In this document: in pieces, positions 28,449-38,960 of the stretch
Numbering within the stretch: the first letter of the stretch is position 1
Layout of the letters: each line of letters opens with the position of its first letter
Origin: Desulfobulbus sp.
GTDB lineage: Bacteria; Desulfobacterota; Desulfobulbia; Desulfobulbales; Desulfobulbaceae
DNA: 64,000 nt
Assembly: GCF_030824455.1 (NCBI RefSeq)
Contig: NZ_JAVBXR010000063.1
Coordinates: 1-64,000 of the forward strand
Direction of reading: 5' to 3'
Program-made: the position numbers and the translations under genes
Notes under the pieces: model-generated
What the model saw: only the letters and a program-made list of their open reading frames with translations
Told to the model about the DNA's origin: nothing
Databases searched by the model: none

Positions 28449-28513
28449 GCAAAGCTTTGAACGGCGAAAGCTTTGCCGTGGGCTTTCACCGCCAGCACGC
28501 AAAAAGCCTGGCG
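28449..28513 (+). promoter_or_regulatory. Two hairpins in the leader of the chemosensory operon
   Basis: Hairpin 1 is GCAAAGCTTT / AAAGCTTTGC (28449-28476, 10-bp perfect stem, 8-nt loop). Hairpin 2 is CGCCAG / CTGGCG (28490-28513, 12-nt loop). They end 26 bp before the first start codon and its Shine-Dalgarno. This could be an attenuator, an RNA-binding-protein target or a terminator; no T-run follows. I could not match it to a known riboswitch class. Confidence 0.4.
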
Positions 28514-28539
28514 TCAACAAACCTCCCCAGAGGAAAAGC

Positions 28540-30357
28540 ATGTCAAAAACAGTTGAATCACCCATGGCTTCGACCGCCTTGCGCGCGTGGCGTCCCGTGA
28601 TCGCTTCTTCCCTAGCGTCCCTGCGTCAACTGGCAGGCGCCACGGAACACGAGTTTCTGCACATGGGCCGGCAGATGCAGGCGGTCTATCTCCAGGCGAT
28701 CACCCTGTCCCAGACCGCGCATCAACTGGTTGCCACGGCCGCCGGCGAACAGATCGGCGCCCTGATGGAGCGCCTGCGGCAAATTCTCCTGGAAATGCAG
28801 ACCTATCTGGAGCAGGCACAGGCGAGAAATCTGAAAAATTGCGACGAAATATCCTCAGTCGGCCATTTGCTCCATCAGGCGGAAACGCCGATTGATGGTT
28901 TCAGAAGGATGGGGAAACAGCTCTATATCTTTGAAGTGCTTATCAAAATTGAAAGCACCTACCTGGGGGAAATGGAAGGCGAGTTTGTCAACCTTGCCAT
29001 CGACATCAAGAAGCTTTCCCAGCAAATCAAAGAAAAGACCGCAAACATCAACAATCACATCAGCCTGCTCAACGTCATCATCACCAACAACATTTCCATC
29101 ATCAACCAGGAGATTGACGGGGGCAACGCCAAAACCAGGGGCGTCATTGACGAGACAGAAGCCAGTCTGTCCAATCTTGAGCATGCCAACAATCGCTTTC
29201 TGGACGTTGGCAATCAAATTTCTCTGATCGCCAACAAAAATTCCGAGAACATCAGTGACGTGGTCCAGGCGATGCAGTTCCACGACATCTTTCGCCAGCA
29301 GGTGGAACACGTGATCGAATCGATCGAGGGCCTGGACCTCGACCAGCCCGGCCAAGAGAGCGACGATGCCTTGGCGACCGAAGCCCGTGGCGTTGCAATG
29401 ATTGTCAAGATAGGCGACGTGTGCGAGCTGCAGCAGGCGCAACTGCAATTTGCTTCCACGGGGCTGTACGCCGCCGTCGCCTCCATCGTCGACAACCTGC
29501 GCAGCATCGGCGCGGGGCAAAAGCAGATGGCCAAGGATATTTATGGCCAAACCGGCGGCATGGATTCGTCCGGGGCCTCGTTTCTAGGCGAGGTGGCCAA
29601 GCGGATGGCGTTGATCGCCGGCCTGCTGACCTCCTGCTCCAACACCAACGCCGTCATGGCCGACATCATGCAAGAAGTGGTCGCGACGATGAACGAGATC
29701 ACCGGATTCGTGGCCGACGTCGAAAATATCGGCCATGAAATTATTCAGATTGCCCTCAACGCCCGAATAAAAGCCGCCGGCACTGGACCGGAAGGCGCGG
29801 CGATGAGCGCCCTGTCCGAGGAAGTGGGCCAGCTCTCGGAGGACGCGGTGCAGCGCACCGAACTGATTACCCGCACTATGACGGATATCCGGGGCGTCAC
29901 CGAGGTGTTGTCCACCGAATCAGACAGCGCCCAGACGACGCTGGGCGATCAATTGTCCAACATGCAGGACGAGGTGGCTCAGATTTTGGCCATTTTGGAA
30001 TCTTCGGGCGCGGAATTGTTTTCCCTGCTCCAGCAGGTGCATTCCCAGGTGAACGCGCTGACCGGCGAGATCGAAAGCGTCACCAGCAGCATCGACGTGC
30101 ACAAACGTACCAAAGCCATGGCGGAAAAGGTTTTGGCCAATCTGGAAAAAATTTTCACCGAGGCCCGCGCCATCTGTCCGGCCACTGCGGCGTTCAAGGA
30201 AGATTTGCGCCGCATGGCGGAAAAGTACACCATGGAAAGCGAACGGCGCATCCATGAAGACATTGCCAAAAAACATGGCGTGACCTTTGCCGCAAGCTCG
30301 AAGCCTGCCGCAGCCGGCGCCGAAAGCGAATTTGGCGACAACGTTGACCTTTTTTAA
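28540..30357 (+). CDS. Cytoplasmic methyl-accepting-chemotaxis-like protein
   Basis: 605 aa from the ATG with the AGAGGAAAAGC Shine-Dalgarno. Almost entirely helical and Gln/Glu/Ile rich with no membrane segment. The segments FVADVENIGHEIIQIALNAR and AAMSALSEEVGQLSED echo the MCP signalling tip (normal form: [20 protein letters not shown]), but the canonical hairpin is degenerate. It may be a non-canonical receptor or a structural adaptor for the signalling array. It is the first gene of the operon, upstream of hemerythrin. Confidence 0.7.
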   Translation: MSKTVESPMASTALRAWRPVIASSLASLRQLAGATEHEFLHMGRQMQAVYLQAITLSQTAHQLVATAAGEQIGALMERLRQILLEMQTYLEQAQARNLKNCDEISSVGHLLHQAETPIDGFRRMGKQLYIFEVLIKIESTYLGEMEGEFVNLAIDIKKLSQQIKEKTANINNHISLLNVIITNNISIINQEIDGGNAKTRGVIDETEASLSNLEHANNRFLDVGNQISLIANKNSENISDVVQAMQFHDIFRQQVEHVIESIEGLDLDQPGQESDDALATEARGVAMIVKIGDVCELQQAQLQFASTGLYAAVASIVDNLRSIGAGQKQMAKDIYGQTGGMDSSGASFLGEVAKRMALIAGLLTSCSNTNAVMADIMQEVVATMNEITGFVADVENIGHEIIQIALNARIKAAGTGPEGAAMSALSEEVGQLSEDAVQRTELITRTMTDIRGVTEVLSTESDSAQTTLGDQLSNMQDEVAQILAILESSGAELFSLLQQVHSQVNALTGEIESVTSSIDVHKRTKAMAEKVLANLEKIFTEARAICPATAAFKEDLRRMAEKYTMESERRIHEDIAKKHGVTFAASSKPAAAGAESEFGDNVDLF

Positions 30358-30389
30358 CGATTCATCAACTTGACATTGCAAAGGAAACC

Positions 30390-30872
30390 ATGCCGATAAT
30401 CAACTGGGACAACCGTTTTTCCATCCATCTGAAGGAGATCGACGCGCATCACCAGCATTTGTTTGCTCTCTTCAACCGGCTGTACGACGACTTTGTCGGC
30501 AAGGCCGCCCCTCAGACGCTGAACGCGTTGTTTGACGAGTTGATCGACTACGCCACCTACCATTTTTCGGTGGAAGAACGCTGGATGCGAGACGAAGGAT
30601 ATCCTGAACTGGAACTGCACCAGAAAGAGCACGACCTGTTCTCCAAACGGGCGTTGGAAATGCAGGGGGATTACAACGCCGGCAGGCGCAATCTCTCTCT
30701 GGAGGTTCTGTCTTTTCTCCACAACTGGTTAGCCAGCCACATCCAACTCTCCGACGTTGAATTCGGCCATTTCCTTGCCGCCAAAAACTCTCCCGGTTCC
30801 GGCGCTGCAGGCAACAGCAGCGCAACGGACCCGGTGGTCCCCAACAACTCCCAAGGGAGCGCAACACCATGA
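30390..30872 (+). CDS. Bacteriohemerythrin
   Basis: 160 aa with a hemerythrin fold in the first ~130 residues. All seven di-iron ligands are in place: His21, His58, Glu62, His77, His81, His117 and Asp122. These proteins bind O2 reversibly or act as O2/redox sensors. The C-terminal 30 residues are Ser/Asn/Gly-rich and unstructured. Its place between a receptor-like gene and a STAS gene suggests an oxygen-sensing input for this chemosensory pathway (inference). It overlaps the STAS gene start by 4 bp. Confidence 0.93.
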   Translation: MPIINWDNRFSIHLKEIDAHHQHLFALFNRLYDDFVGKAAPQTLNALFDELIDYATYHFSVEERWMRDEGYPELELHQKEHDLFSKRALEMQGDYNAGRRNLSLEVLSFLHNWLASHIQLSDVEFGHFLAAKNSPGSGAAGNSSATDPVVPNNSQGSATP

Positions 30873-31204
30873 ACCAAACAAGCAACCAGGCCGCGCGGAC
30901 GATCAACGTCGGCAACAGGCTGACCATCGAAACCATAACCGATTTTGCGCAGCAAATTCGAACCGGGTTCAACGAGGCCGACGCCGTGGTCGTCGCCTTT
31001 GAGCCTGAAATCGAAATCGACGTCACGGCCCTGCAGGTGTTCTGCGCCGCCTGCAAAACAGCGGCCGCCGAAGGCAAACGTTTTGCCTACAGCGGCCCCC
31101 AGCCCCAGGCCTTACGCGATTTGGTCGCAGCCACCGGCTCGGAACGTCACAAACAATGCCTGGTGAACAGCAGCGCCTGTTTTCGCCGGTCGCAAGGAGA
31201 ATAA
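30869..31204 (+). CDS. STAS-domain protein
   Basis: 111 aa. The pattern matches small STAS domains: INVGNRLTIETITDFAQQI, a hydrophobic strand VVVAFEPEIEIDVTALQVF, then AAAEGKRFAYSG and a final helix. The Ser normally phosphorylated at the D-S motif is replaced (IDVTAL), so Thr may be the acceptor, or regulation is by binding. In chemosensory operons such proteins are thought to modulate kinase output; the partner is unknown. Confidence 0.75.
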   Translation: MNQTSNQAARTINVGNRLTIETITDFAQQIRTGFNEADAVVVAFEPEIEIDVTALQVFCAACKTAAAEGKRFAYSGPQPQALRDLVAATGSERHKQCLVNSSACFRRSQGE

Positions 31205-31206
31205 CA

Positions 31207-31572
31207 ATGGGAAAAATAGTCATGACGGCGGACGATTCCGCCAGTGTCCGGCAAATGGTTGCCTTTACGCTCAAACAAAACGGCTACGATGTTATTGAAG
31301 CGGTGGACGGGCAAGACGCCCTGACCAAACTTGCCGCCAAAAAGGTGGACATGCTGCTGACCGACCTCAACATGCCCAAACTGGACGGCATTGGCCTGAT
31401 TAAAGGGGTGCGGGCCAGCGCATTGAACAAGTTCATCCCCATCGTGATGCTCACCACGGAATCCCAGGACTCGAAAAAGGCAGAAGGCAAATCCGCCGGG
31501 GCCACCGGCTGGATCGTCAAACCCTTTAAGCCGGAACAGTTGATCGCGGTGGTCAAAAAGGTGCTCGGATAA
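31207..31572 (+). CDS. cheY: CheY-type response regulator
   Basis: 121 aa from the ATG with AAGGAG upstream; an earlier in-frame ATG overlaps the STAS gene. Single receiver domain with TADDSASVR, phospho-Asp in LLTDLNMPKL, the conserved Thr in MLTTES and Lys in IVKPFKPEQL. Diffusible output of the CheA in the next gene. Confidence 0.95.
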   Translation: MGKIVMTADDSASVRQMVAFTLKQNGYDVIEAVDGQDALTKLAAKKVDMLLTDLNMPKLDGIGLIKGVRASALNKFIPIVMLTTESQDSKKAEGKSAGATGWIVKPFKPEQLIAVVKKVLG

Positions 31573-31647
31573 AGGAACAGGACAAAAAATGGCTTTTGCT
31601 CTCACCCGCCCTGCACAAACGCAGCGGACCATATAAGGATCCGGACC

Positions 31648-33762
31648 ATGTTCAAAGAACACATTGCCACCTATCGTGAAGAAGCCGGCGAACTGCTTGC
31701 CGAGCTGGAAACCTCCTTGCTCGACCTTGAAGAAACCCCGGACGACGACGATTTGATCAATCGCGTTTTCCGGGCCATGCACACCATCAAGGGATCGGGC
31801 GCGATGTTCGGGTTCGACGACATCGCCGCCTTCACCCACGAGGTGGAAACCGTGTTCGACCTGGTTCGCAACGGCAAAATGGCGGTGACCAAAGAACTGC
31901 TCGACCTGACCCTCAAATCCCGCGACCACATCACCACCTTGCTGGCCGCCTCGGTTGAAGGCGCAGAGATCGACAACGCCGCCGGCGACGCGCTGATTGC
32001 CGGCCTGCGGGGCCTTGTTGCCCCATCCAAGGCCAACGAATCGCAACCGGAGGATGTTCCGTCGGCTGCCGCAAACACGCCCGCCGATCAGATCGATCAG
32101 GCCGATCTGCAGACCTGGCGCATCCGGTTCCAACCCAATCGCGAACTGCTGCTGTGCGGCAGTAATCCGGTGTCGCTGATCAACGAGTTGCGCAGCCTGG
32201 GCGATTGCCTGGTCACCGCCCAATTTGACGGCGTGCCGCCGCTCGACGCCCTGGTCGGCGAACACTGTTACCTCTATTGGGACATTGTTCTGACCACCTC
32301 CCGCGGCGAGGCGGCAATCAAGGACGTGTTCATCTTTGTTGAGGACGACTGCCAGATCAGCATCCAACTGATTGACGACCAGGCTGCAGGCGAGCCAGAG
32401 TATAAAAAACTTGGCCAAATCCTGGTGGAGCGCGGCGATCTTTCCCCGGAGGCGCTCACGCAAACCCTGAACCAGCAGAAACCGCTGGGCGAGCTTCTGG
32501 TGGATCAGGGCGCGGTGACCTCGGACAAGGTGCTTTCCGCTCTGGATGAACAGCAGCAAATTCGTAAAATCAGGCAGGAACAGCCCGCCGCCGACGCCAG
32601 CGCCAGCATCCGGGTGCCTGCCGAACGGTTGGACCAGTTGGTCAATCTGGTTGGTGAGATGGTCACGGTGCAGGCCCGCCTGACCCAGGTGTCCAACACC
32701 CTGGGCGACGCGACCTTTATCTCGATAGCCGAAGAGGTGGAACGGCTGACCAACGAGTTGCGCGACACCGCGCTCAACATCCGGATGCTGCCCATCGGCA
32801 GCACCTTCAGCAAATTCAAACGGTTGGTGCGCGATCTCTCCCGCGAACTGGGCAAAGAAATCGAGATGGAAACCTTTGGCGCCGACACCGAACTCGACAA
32901 AACCGTGATCGAAAAACTCAACGATCCCCTGGTCCACATCATCCGCAACAGCATCGACCACGGCGTCGAAACCCCGGAAAAACGGGTCGCAGCCGGCAAA
33001 CCGGCCATGGGAACCATCCGCCTTGGCGCTGAACACGCCGGCGATTCGGTGCTGATCACCATCCACGACGACGGCGGTGGCATCAATCGCGACGCCATCC
33101 GCAACAAGGCCATTGAGCTGGAGATGATCCCGGCCAACGCCGAGCTGAGCGACCAGGAAATCTACAGCTACATCTTTGCCCCTGGGTTTTCCATGGCCGC
33201 CAAAATTACCAGCGTCTCAGGGCGCGGGGTCGGCATGGACGTGGTCAAGCGCGGCATCGAAGGGCTGCGGGGAACCATTGCGGTTGACAGCGAACTCGGC
33301 AAAGGGACCACCATCACCCTGAAAATCCCGCTGACCCTGGCCATCATCGAGAGTCTGCTGGTCAAAATCGGCCCCAGCCATTTTGTCCTGCCCCTGGGGG
33401 CGGTGGAAGAATGCGTGGAGCTGTCGCGAGACGACATCCGGGCCGCCCACGGCCGCAACCTGGCCAATGTGCGTGGCCGCCTCACCCCCTACATCTGCCT
33501 GCGCGATCAATTCGCGATAAGCGGCGCACGGCCGGACATCGAACAGATCGTCATTGTCTCGGTACGGGGGGAACGCATTGGTTTCGTGGTTGATTTCGTG
33601 GTTGGCGAACACCAGACCGTGATCAAACCGCTCGGGGTGCTCTATCAGGACGTGAAAGGAATTTCAGGCGCCACCATTCTCGGCGACGGCTCGGTGGCTT
33701 TGATTATTTCTCCGGGAGACCTGGCCAGGATGGCGGAAACAGCAGAACTCGATCAGCTATAA
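31648..33762 (+). CDS. cheA: Chemotaxis histidine kinase CheA with inserted T2SSE_N/MshEN-like repeats
   Basis: 704 aa. Hpt domain with phospho-His45 (MHTIKGSG); a P2-like region about 140-245; two short repeats at about 252-305 of the form LGQILVERGDLSPEALTQTL and LGELLVDQGAVTSDKVLSAL; a dimerisation domain (about 315-380); HATPase (about 385-560, NSIDHGVETPE and GRGVGMDVVK); and a CheW-like domain to the end. The repeats are the kind found in type II secretion ATPase N-termini and recur in the J-domain protein of the same operon. They take the place usually occupied by a flexible linker. Confidence 0.93.
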   Translation: MFKEHIATYREEAGELLAELETSLLDLEETPDDDDLINRVFRAMHTIKGSGAMFGFDDIAAFTHEVETVFDLVRNGKMAVTKELLDLTLKSRDHITTLLAASVEGAEIDNAAGDALIAGLRGLVAPSKANESQPEDVPSAAANTPADQIDQADLQTWRIRFQPNRELLLCGSNPVSLINELRSLGDCLVTAQFDGVPPLDALVGEHCYLYWDIVLTTSRGEAAIKDVFIFVEDDCQISIQLIDDQAAGEPEYKKLGQILVERGDLSPEALTQTLNQQKPLGELLVDQGAVTSDKVLSALDEQQQIRKIRQEQPAADASASIRVPAERLDQLVNLVGEMVTVQARLTQVSNTLGDATFISIAEEVERLTNELRDTALNIRMLPIGSTFSKFKRLVRDLSRELGKEIEMETFGADTELDKTVIEKLNDPLVHIIRNSIDHGVETPEKRVAAGKPAMGTIRLGAEHAGDSVLITIHDDGGGINRDAIRNKAIELEMIPANAELSDQEIYSYIFAPGFSMAAKITSVSGRGVGMDVVKRGIEGLRGTIAVDSELGKGTTITLKIPLTLAIIESLLVKIGPSHFVLPLGAVEECVELSRDDIRAAHGRNLANVRGRLTPYICLRDQFAISGARPDIEQIVIVSVRGERIGFVVDFVVGEHQTVIKPLGVLYQDVKGISGATILGDGSVALIISPGDLARMAETAELDQL

Positions 33763-34020
33763 TGCAACAGAACGGCAGAGGGTGGCGCCGCTGCTCCCCA
33801 ATTTTGCCGAACCTATCAAGAAAAGCAACAGAGATAGTATCTACAATAAATGCAGCTCAATACAAAAGGGGATGAGCAATGCTGGATTCAAGACAAAAAA
33901 TACGGGGGGCCTTAATTATGACCGGATTTGATTCACAACGTCGAGCACATCAGACAACGAACGGAACCCGACTTGTTCGTTCAATTATTTTTAAGTCACC
34001 AACATTCTGGAGGAATTAAG

Positions 34021-35868
34021 ATGGCTTGGTTCAGTAATATGACCCTGAAGGGAAAACTGCTGCTCGGATTTATCACCGTGGCGATTATTGCCGGTATTAT
34101 CGGCGGCTATGGCATCTACAACATCCGGCTTCTTGATGCCGCCGATACCAGGATGTACGAAAAAATGACCGTCCCTCTCGGCGAAATGGCCGACATCGCC
34201 ATCGCCTTTCAACGGGTTCGGGTCAATTCCCGCGATTTCATCGACGCGACCACTCCCGAGAAACGGGAACACTTTGCCGGGCGGATCAAGGAACTTCGTG
34301 AAACCATCGACAAAAAAAGCGATCTTTATGAAAAAACCATTCTGACTGAAGACGGACGCAAGCTCTTTGATGAATTCAAAAAAACCCGAACCGCCTACGC
34401 TCTCCAACTGGACAAGTTAATGGCTTTAGGCAAGGAAGGGAAACTCGAAGAAATAGCAGCATTGATGCAAGGCGAAGCGGGCAAGGCTGCCCGGGATGAG
34501 CAGAATGCTATTGAGAAGTTGATGGAAGCAAAGATTCAGATTGCCAACCTGACCTCCGAAGAAAATAGCGCCGCCGCCAAAAAGGCCAATTTTATGATGT
34601 CCATATTGTCGGTTCTCGGCGTTATTGTGGCCATCGGCCTGGGCCTGATCATCGCCCGCATTGTCATGCGCCAGTTGGGCGGCGACCCCAAGGACGTCGG
34701 CGAGATTGCCAATTTGGTGGCCGTGGGCGACCTGAGCCGTGAAATCACGCTGGACTCTGGCGACAGCACCAGCGTCATGGCGGCGATGAAAAAAATGGTC
34801 GGAGCATTTAACGAGATCACCACCAATGCCAAACAGGTGGCCCAGGGCAATTTAATGGTCGACATTAGAAAGCGGAGCGATAAGGACGAATTGCTTGAAT
34901 CGCTGGCCGCCATGGTCGACAAGCTGAAAGAGATTGTCACCGAGGTGCAGGTTGCCGCCGACAACGTGGCCTCCGGTTCCCAGGAGCTGTCCGCCACTGC
35001 GCAGCAGATGTCCCAGGGCGCCACCGAGCAGGCCGCCAGCGCCGAAGAGGTTTCCTCGAGCATGGAGCAGATGGCCTCCAACATTCGCCAGAACACCGAC
35101 AACGCCATGCAGACCGAAAAGATCGCGGTCAAAAGCGCATCCGACGCCAAAGAGGGCGGCAAGGCAGTCACCGAAACCGTGTCGGCAATGAAACAGATTG
35201 CCACTAAAATCTCGATTATCGAGGAAATCGCCCGCCAAACCAATCTTCTCGCCCTGAACGCCGCCATTGAGGCCGCGCGCGCCGGCGAACACGGAAAGGG
35301 CTTTGCCGTGGTGGCCTCCGAGGTGCGGAAACTGGCGGAACGGAGCCAGTCGGCCGCTGGCGAGATCAGCCACCTTTCCACCACCAGCGTCTCCATTGCC
35401 GAGCAGGCCGGCGACATGCTCAGCAAAATGCTGCCGGACATCCAGAAGACCGCCGAACTGGTCCAGGAAATCAATGCCTCAAGCAAGGAACAGGACACCG
35501 GCGCCGATCAGATCAACAAGGCCATCCAGCAGCTTGACCAGGTCATTCAACAGAATGCCGGGGCCACCGAGGAAATGGCCTCGACCTCCGAGGAACTCTC
35601 CAGCCAGGCGGAGCAGCTCAAGGCCACCATCGCTTTCTTCACCCTGGACACCGGTCGGCAACGCCGGGCGACCCCGCCTCCCCAGGGCGGCAAGCAGCAC
35701 ATGATTGGCCACATCGCCCCCAAGGCCGGCATGACCACCATGTCCGCCAAATCCGGAACTACGAAACTCAAACCGACCAAAACCGCCAAGAGCGAAGGCG
35801 GCATCCATCTTGATATGGGCTTCAAAGGCGGTGCAGACCACCTTGATGATGAGTTTGAAAAGTTCTGA
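34021..35868 (+). CDS. Methyl-accepting chemotaxis protein (4HB-HAMP-MCP)
   Basis: 615 aa starting [12 protein letters not shown] with GGAGGAATTAAG upstream. TM1 about 10-32, a four-helix-bundle periplasmic sensor about 35-190, TM2 about 192-214, HAMP, then the signalling domain with the conserved tip [19 protein letters not shown]. The tail (about 545-615) is Lys/Thr/Gly-rich and ends DDEFEKF. The ligand is unknown. A 258-bp gap precedes it, so it may also have its own promoter. Confidence 0.93.
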   Translation: MAWFSNMTLKGKLLLGFITVAIIAGIIGGYGIYNIRLLDAADTRMYEKMTVPLGEMADIAIAFQRVRVNSRDFIDATTPEKREHFAGRIKELRETIDKKSDLYEKTILTEDGRKLFDEFKKTRTAYALQLDKLMALGKEGKLEEIAALMQGEAGKAARDEQNAIEKLMEAKIQIANLTSEENSAAAKKANFMMSILSVLGVIVAIGLGLIIARIVMRQLGGDPKDVGEIANLVAVGDLSREITLDSGDSTSVMAAMKKMVGAFNEITTNAKQVAQGNLMVDIRKRSDKDELLESLAAMVDKLKEIVTEVQVAADNVASGSQELSATAQQMSQGATEQAASAEEVSSSMEQMASNIRQNTDNAMQTEKIAVKSASDAKEGGKAVTETVSAMKQIATKISIIEEIARQTNLLALNAAIEAARAGEHGKGFAVVASEVRKLAERSQSAAGEISHLSTTSVSIAEQAGDMLSKMLPDIQKTAELVQEINASSKEQDTGADQINKAIQQLDQVIQQNAGATEEMASTSEELSSQAEQLKATIAFFTLDTGRQRRATPPPQGGKQHMIGHIAPKAGMTTMSAKSGTTKLKPTKTAKSEGGIHLDMGFKGGADHLDDEFEKF

Positions 35869-35973
35869 TTGATAATATACCGTCATGTTGTCGGGCTGGA
35901 GCCCACGGGACCGGTTTTTGCGTCCCTGTGCTCTCCAGCCCGGCGCCCCATAGTAGCCAAAGGAGAGCGCGCC

Positions 35974-36462
35974 ATGAGTGTGGCAGGAATAACTGAAACC
36001 GTCCAATATCTGACCTTTAAGCTGGCAGAGGAAATTTTTGCTTTTGATGTGGCCAAGGTCCGGGAAATTCTGGAACTGACCTCGATCACCAAGGTTCCGC
36101 AGACCCCGGAGTTCATGCGGGGCGTGATTAATCTGCGGGGGAGCGTGGTGCCGGTGATTGACCTGCGGCTCAATTTCGGCATGCAATGCACGGAACAGAC
36201 CGTCAACACCTGCATTATAGTGGTGGAGGTCAACCTGACAGGTGAAATCCTGGTGCTCGGCGTGCTGGCCGATTCGGTGCAGGAGGTGGTGGAAATGGAA
36301 CCGGATCACATTGAACCGCCGCCCCAACTCGGCACCAAATTGAACACGGAATTTATTAAGGGCATGGGCAAGGTGGAAAACGATTTTGTTATGATTCTTG
36401 ACATCGATAAGGTCTTTTCCTCGGAAGAACTGACCGACATCCAAGGCAACACGGCTGCATGA
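35974..36462 (+). CDS. cheW: Chemotaxis coupling protein CheW
   Basis: 162 aa from the ATG at 35974 (AAAGGAGAGCGCGCC before it). The whole protein is a CheW domain (YLTFKLAEEIFAFDVAKVRE, RGVINLRGSVVPVIDLR). It links the receptor to CheA. Confidence 0.95.
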   Translation: MSVAGITETVQYLTFKLAEEIFAFDVAKVREILELTSITKVPQTPEFMRGVINLRGSVVPVIDLRLNFGMQCTEQTVNTCIIVVEVNLTGEILVLGVLADSVQEVVEMEPDHIEPPPQLGTKLNTEFIKGMGKVENDFVMILDIDKVFSSEELTDIQGNTAA

Positions 36463-36490
36463 TCAGGTGTTTTGCGTTGGGCGTCAGTTG

Positions 36491-37372
36491 ATGCAACAAA
36501 CCGAAAAAAGCGCGAGCAGCGGCATGAGCATCTATTTACCTGCAAAAATGAAGGATAAGGAGTTCAAACAGTTCAGTTCCTTTATTTATGAACAGGTTGG
36601 CATCACCTTGCCGCCCTCCAAAAAAACCATGCTTGAAGCGCGATTGCAAAAACGCCTCAAAACCTTGGCGATCGATTCGTTTGAGGCCTACGGCAGCTAT
36701 GTTTTCAGCCCTGAAGGCCAGCTCGCAGAGCGGACCCATCTTATTGACGTCGTCACCACCAACAAGACCGATTTTTTCCGAGAACCTGGCCATTTTGAAC
36801 ATTTGGCCCAGAAGGCGTTGCCGGCAATCATACGGCGACGAGGAGAACGTTTTTCCGAACCTGTGCGCATCTGGAGCGCTGGTTGCTCAAGCGGCGAGGA
36901 ACCCTATACCCTGGCAATGGTGTTAACGGATTTTGCCGCAGCGCATCCAGGGTTTCGTTTTTCCATTCTGGCCTCGGACATCAGTTCCAGAATCCTCGAC
37001 ACGGCCAAAACCGCCATTTACCCTGAAGAACGGACCGCTGGCATTGATCCCCATTTCATGAAGAATTATTTCCTGCGCAGTAAGGACAGAAATCGCGCCC
37101 TGGTCCGTGTTTGTCCAGCATTACGCTCTCGGGTCGTTTTTCGCAGGATCAATTTCATGGATGCCGACCTTGGCATTACCGAGAAAATGGATGTTATTTT
37201 CTGTCGCAATGTGGTCATCTATTTTGATAAGCCGACCCAGCAGAATCTGATGCGCAAATTTCATCAGCAATTGCGGCCGGGAGGCTATTTGTTTTTAGGA
37301 CACTCCGAGACGCTGAACGGTATTGATGTGGATTTTACCACTGTGGGTTCCACCGTGTATCAAAAGACATGA
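36491..37372 (+). CDS. cheR: Chemotaxis methyltransferase CheR
   Basis: About 293 aa. N-terminal helical CheR_N followed by an SAM-binding domain: WSAGCSSGEEPYTLAM, SILASDISSRIL, VIFCRNVVIYFD and GYLFLGHSETL. Methylates receptor glutamates. Start uncertain (GTG 36467, ATG 36491, 36524 or 36548); none has a strong Shine-Dalgarno. It overlaps cheD by 4 bp. Confidence 0.94.
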   Translation: MQQTEKSASSGMSIYLPAKMKDKEFKQFSSFIYEQVGITLPPSKKTMLEARLQKRLKTLAIDSFEAYGSYVFSPEGQLAERTHLIDVVTTNKTDFFREPGHFEHLAQKALPAIIRRRGERFSEPVRIWSAGCSSGEEPYTLAMVLTDFAAAHPGFRFSILASDISSRILDTAKTAIYPEERTAGIDPHFMKNYFLRSKDRNRALVRVCPALRSRVVFRRINFMDADLGITEKMDVIFCRNVVIYFDKPTQQNLMRKFHQQLRPGGYLFLGHSETLNGIDVDFTTVGSTVYQKT

Positions 37373-37890
37373 AAAACATCATTGCCAGCCACACCTGCAA
37401 CGCCTTCCTCAAACCGGGAGAGGTAATCGTCTCCGCCAATCCCATACTGGTGAGCACAGTCTTGGGGTCGTGTGTGGCTGTAACCATGTATTCAAACGAA
37501 AAAGGAATTGGATCCATCTGTCACGCCATGCTGCCCAACAACGACCTCAAACAAGCCGACAATCTCCTCTATGTTGACACCGCCATTCGCTATCTGCATT
37601 ACAAAATGGTGGAGTACGACAGTCAGTTTGATATGGAGGTCAAACTCTTTGGCGGGGCACAGGTGCTGTCCGGCGATTATTCCAGCACAACCAAAAGGTC
37701 GGTTGGCGAACAAAACATTCTCCAGGCAAAAAAAACACTGGATCAACTCGGCCTGCAGATTGCCAAAACAGACACGGGTGGGAGAGTAGGACGAAAACTC
37801 TTTTTTTCGATCAAAAACGGAGACGTCTATCTGCGCAAACTCAAACTCAGCGGAATCGTTTGCGCCTGTACTCAAGGGTTGAAGGCATGA
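37369..37890 (+). CDS. cheD: Chemoreceptor glutamine deamidase CheD
   Basis: 173 aa. Catalytic Cys35 in VLGSCVAV and His52 in CHAMLP, with FGGAQVL as the third family motif. It deamidates receptor glutamines. ATGA overlap with cheB. Confidence 0.94.
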   Translation: MKNIIASHTCNAFLKPGEVIVSANPILVSTVLGSCVAVTMYSNEKGIGSICHAMLPNNDLKQADNLLYVDTAIRYLHYKMVEYDSQFDMEVKLFGGAQVLSGDYSSTTKRSVGEQNILQAKKTLDQLGLQIAKTDTGGRVGRKLFFSIKNGDVYLRKLKLSGIVCACTQGLKA

Positions 37891-38960
37891 GTAAAATCAA
37901 GGTTCTGGTGGTCGACGATTCCGCCCTGGTGCGGCAGACCCTGTGCGAAATTCTCAATTCCGACCCCGAGATCGAGGTGGTTGGCACGGCAGCCGATCCC
38001 TTTCTGGCGGCGGAGCGTTTGAAAACGGTGGTGCCCGACGTCATTACCCTGGACATCGAAATGCCGCGCATGGACGGCCTGACCTTCCTCCAGAAACTGA
38101 TGAGCCAGCACCCCATCCCGGTGGTGATGTGCTCAAGCCTTGCCGGAAGCGGTTCCGAATCGGCGCTCAAAGCAATGGAGTACGGGGCGGCGGACATCAT
38201 CGCCAAACCGCGCATGGGCACCAAACAGTTCATCGAGGAATCGCGGATCATGATCTGCGAAGCAATCAAGGGCGCGGCCGCGAGTCAACCCGGCCAAGCG
38301 CGACCGTCCCGCAGCACCCTGAAGGAGATTTCACCGAAATACTCGGCCGACGTCATCATCGACAAGCCCTCGTCCAAAGCCATGATTCAGACCACCGAAA
38401 AAGTGGTGGTGGTGGGCGCCTCCACCGGCGGCACCGAAGCCCTGCGAATCTTCTTGGAAATGATGCCCGAAAACGCGCCAGGGATTGTAATTGTGCAGCA
38501 CATGCCGGAAAACTTTACCAGCGCCTTTGCCCGGCGGCTCGACTCGCTGTGCAGAATCACGGTCAAAGAGGCCCAGGACAACGACACCGTTATGCGCGGT
38601 CGCGCCCTGATCGCCCCTGGCAATCATCACGCCCTGCTCAAACGCAGCGGCGCCCGCTATTATGTTGAAATCAAAGACGGGCCGCTGGTGTCGCGACACC
38701 GCCCTTCTGTTGACGTGCTGTTCCGCTCGGCGGCGCGCTACGGAGGCAAAAACGTGGTGGGCGTGATCATGACCGGCATGGGCGACGACGGCGCCCGCAG
38801 CATGAAGGAGATGTTCGACGCTGGGGCGATCACCATTGCCCAGGACGAGGCCACCTGCGTGGTGTTCGGGATGCCTTCGGAGGCCATCAAACACGGCGGC
38901 GTCCACGAGGTGATGCCGCTTACGCGCATTGCCGGGGAAGTGTTGCGGATATGCTCCTGA
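37887..38960 (+). CDS. cheB: Chemotaxis methylesterase/response regulator CheB
   Basis: 357 aa from the ATG within the cheD stop. N-terminal receiver (VVDDSALVR, phospho-Asp in [13 protein letters not shown]) and C-terminal methylesterase with the catalytic triad in [10 protein letters not shown] (Ser), QHMPENF (His) and TGMGDDGA (Asp). Removes methyl groups from receptors when phosphorylated by CheA. Confidence 0.95.
   Translation: MSKIKVLVVDDSALVRQTLCEILNSDPEIEVVGTAADPFLAAERLKTVVPDVITLDIEMPRMDGLTFLQKLMSQHPIPVVMCSSLAGSGSESALKAMEYGAADIIAKPRMGTKQFIEESRIMICEAIKGAAASQPGQARPSRSTLKEISPKYSADVIIDKPSSKAMIQTTEKVVVVGASTGGTEALRIFLEMMPENAPGIVIVQHMPENFTSAFARRLDSLCRITVKEAQDNDTVMRGRALIAPGNHHALLKRSGARYYVEIKDGPLVSRHRPSVDVLFRSAARYGGKNVVGVIMTGMGDDGARSMKEMFDAGAITIAQDEATCVVFGMPSEAIKHGGVHEVMPLTRIAGEVLRICS

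Noticed and set aside
28441-28513. Possible c-di-GMP (GEMM) riboswitch
   Set aside because: A GATGCAAAGC string resembles part of the GEMM core, but the required helices and tetraloop-receptor arrangement are not present.
31147-33066. 639-aa open frame on the minus strand inside cheA
   Set aside because: Shadow frame in GC-rich DNA opposite a well-supported CheA; no recognisable domain.
33879-34019. 46-aa plus-strand ORF before the chemoreceptor, with a weak ribosome site
   Set aside because: No family-like features and its end covers the chemoreceptor Shine-Dalgarno; more likely leader sequence.
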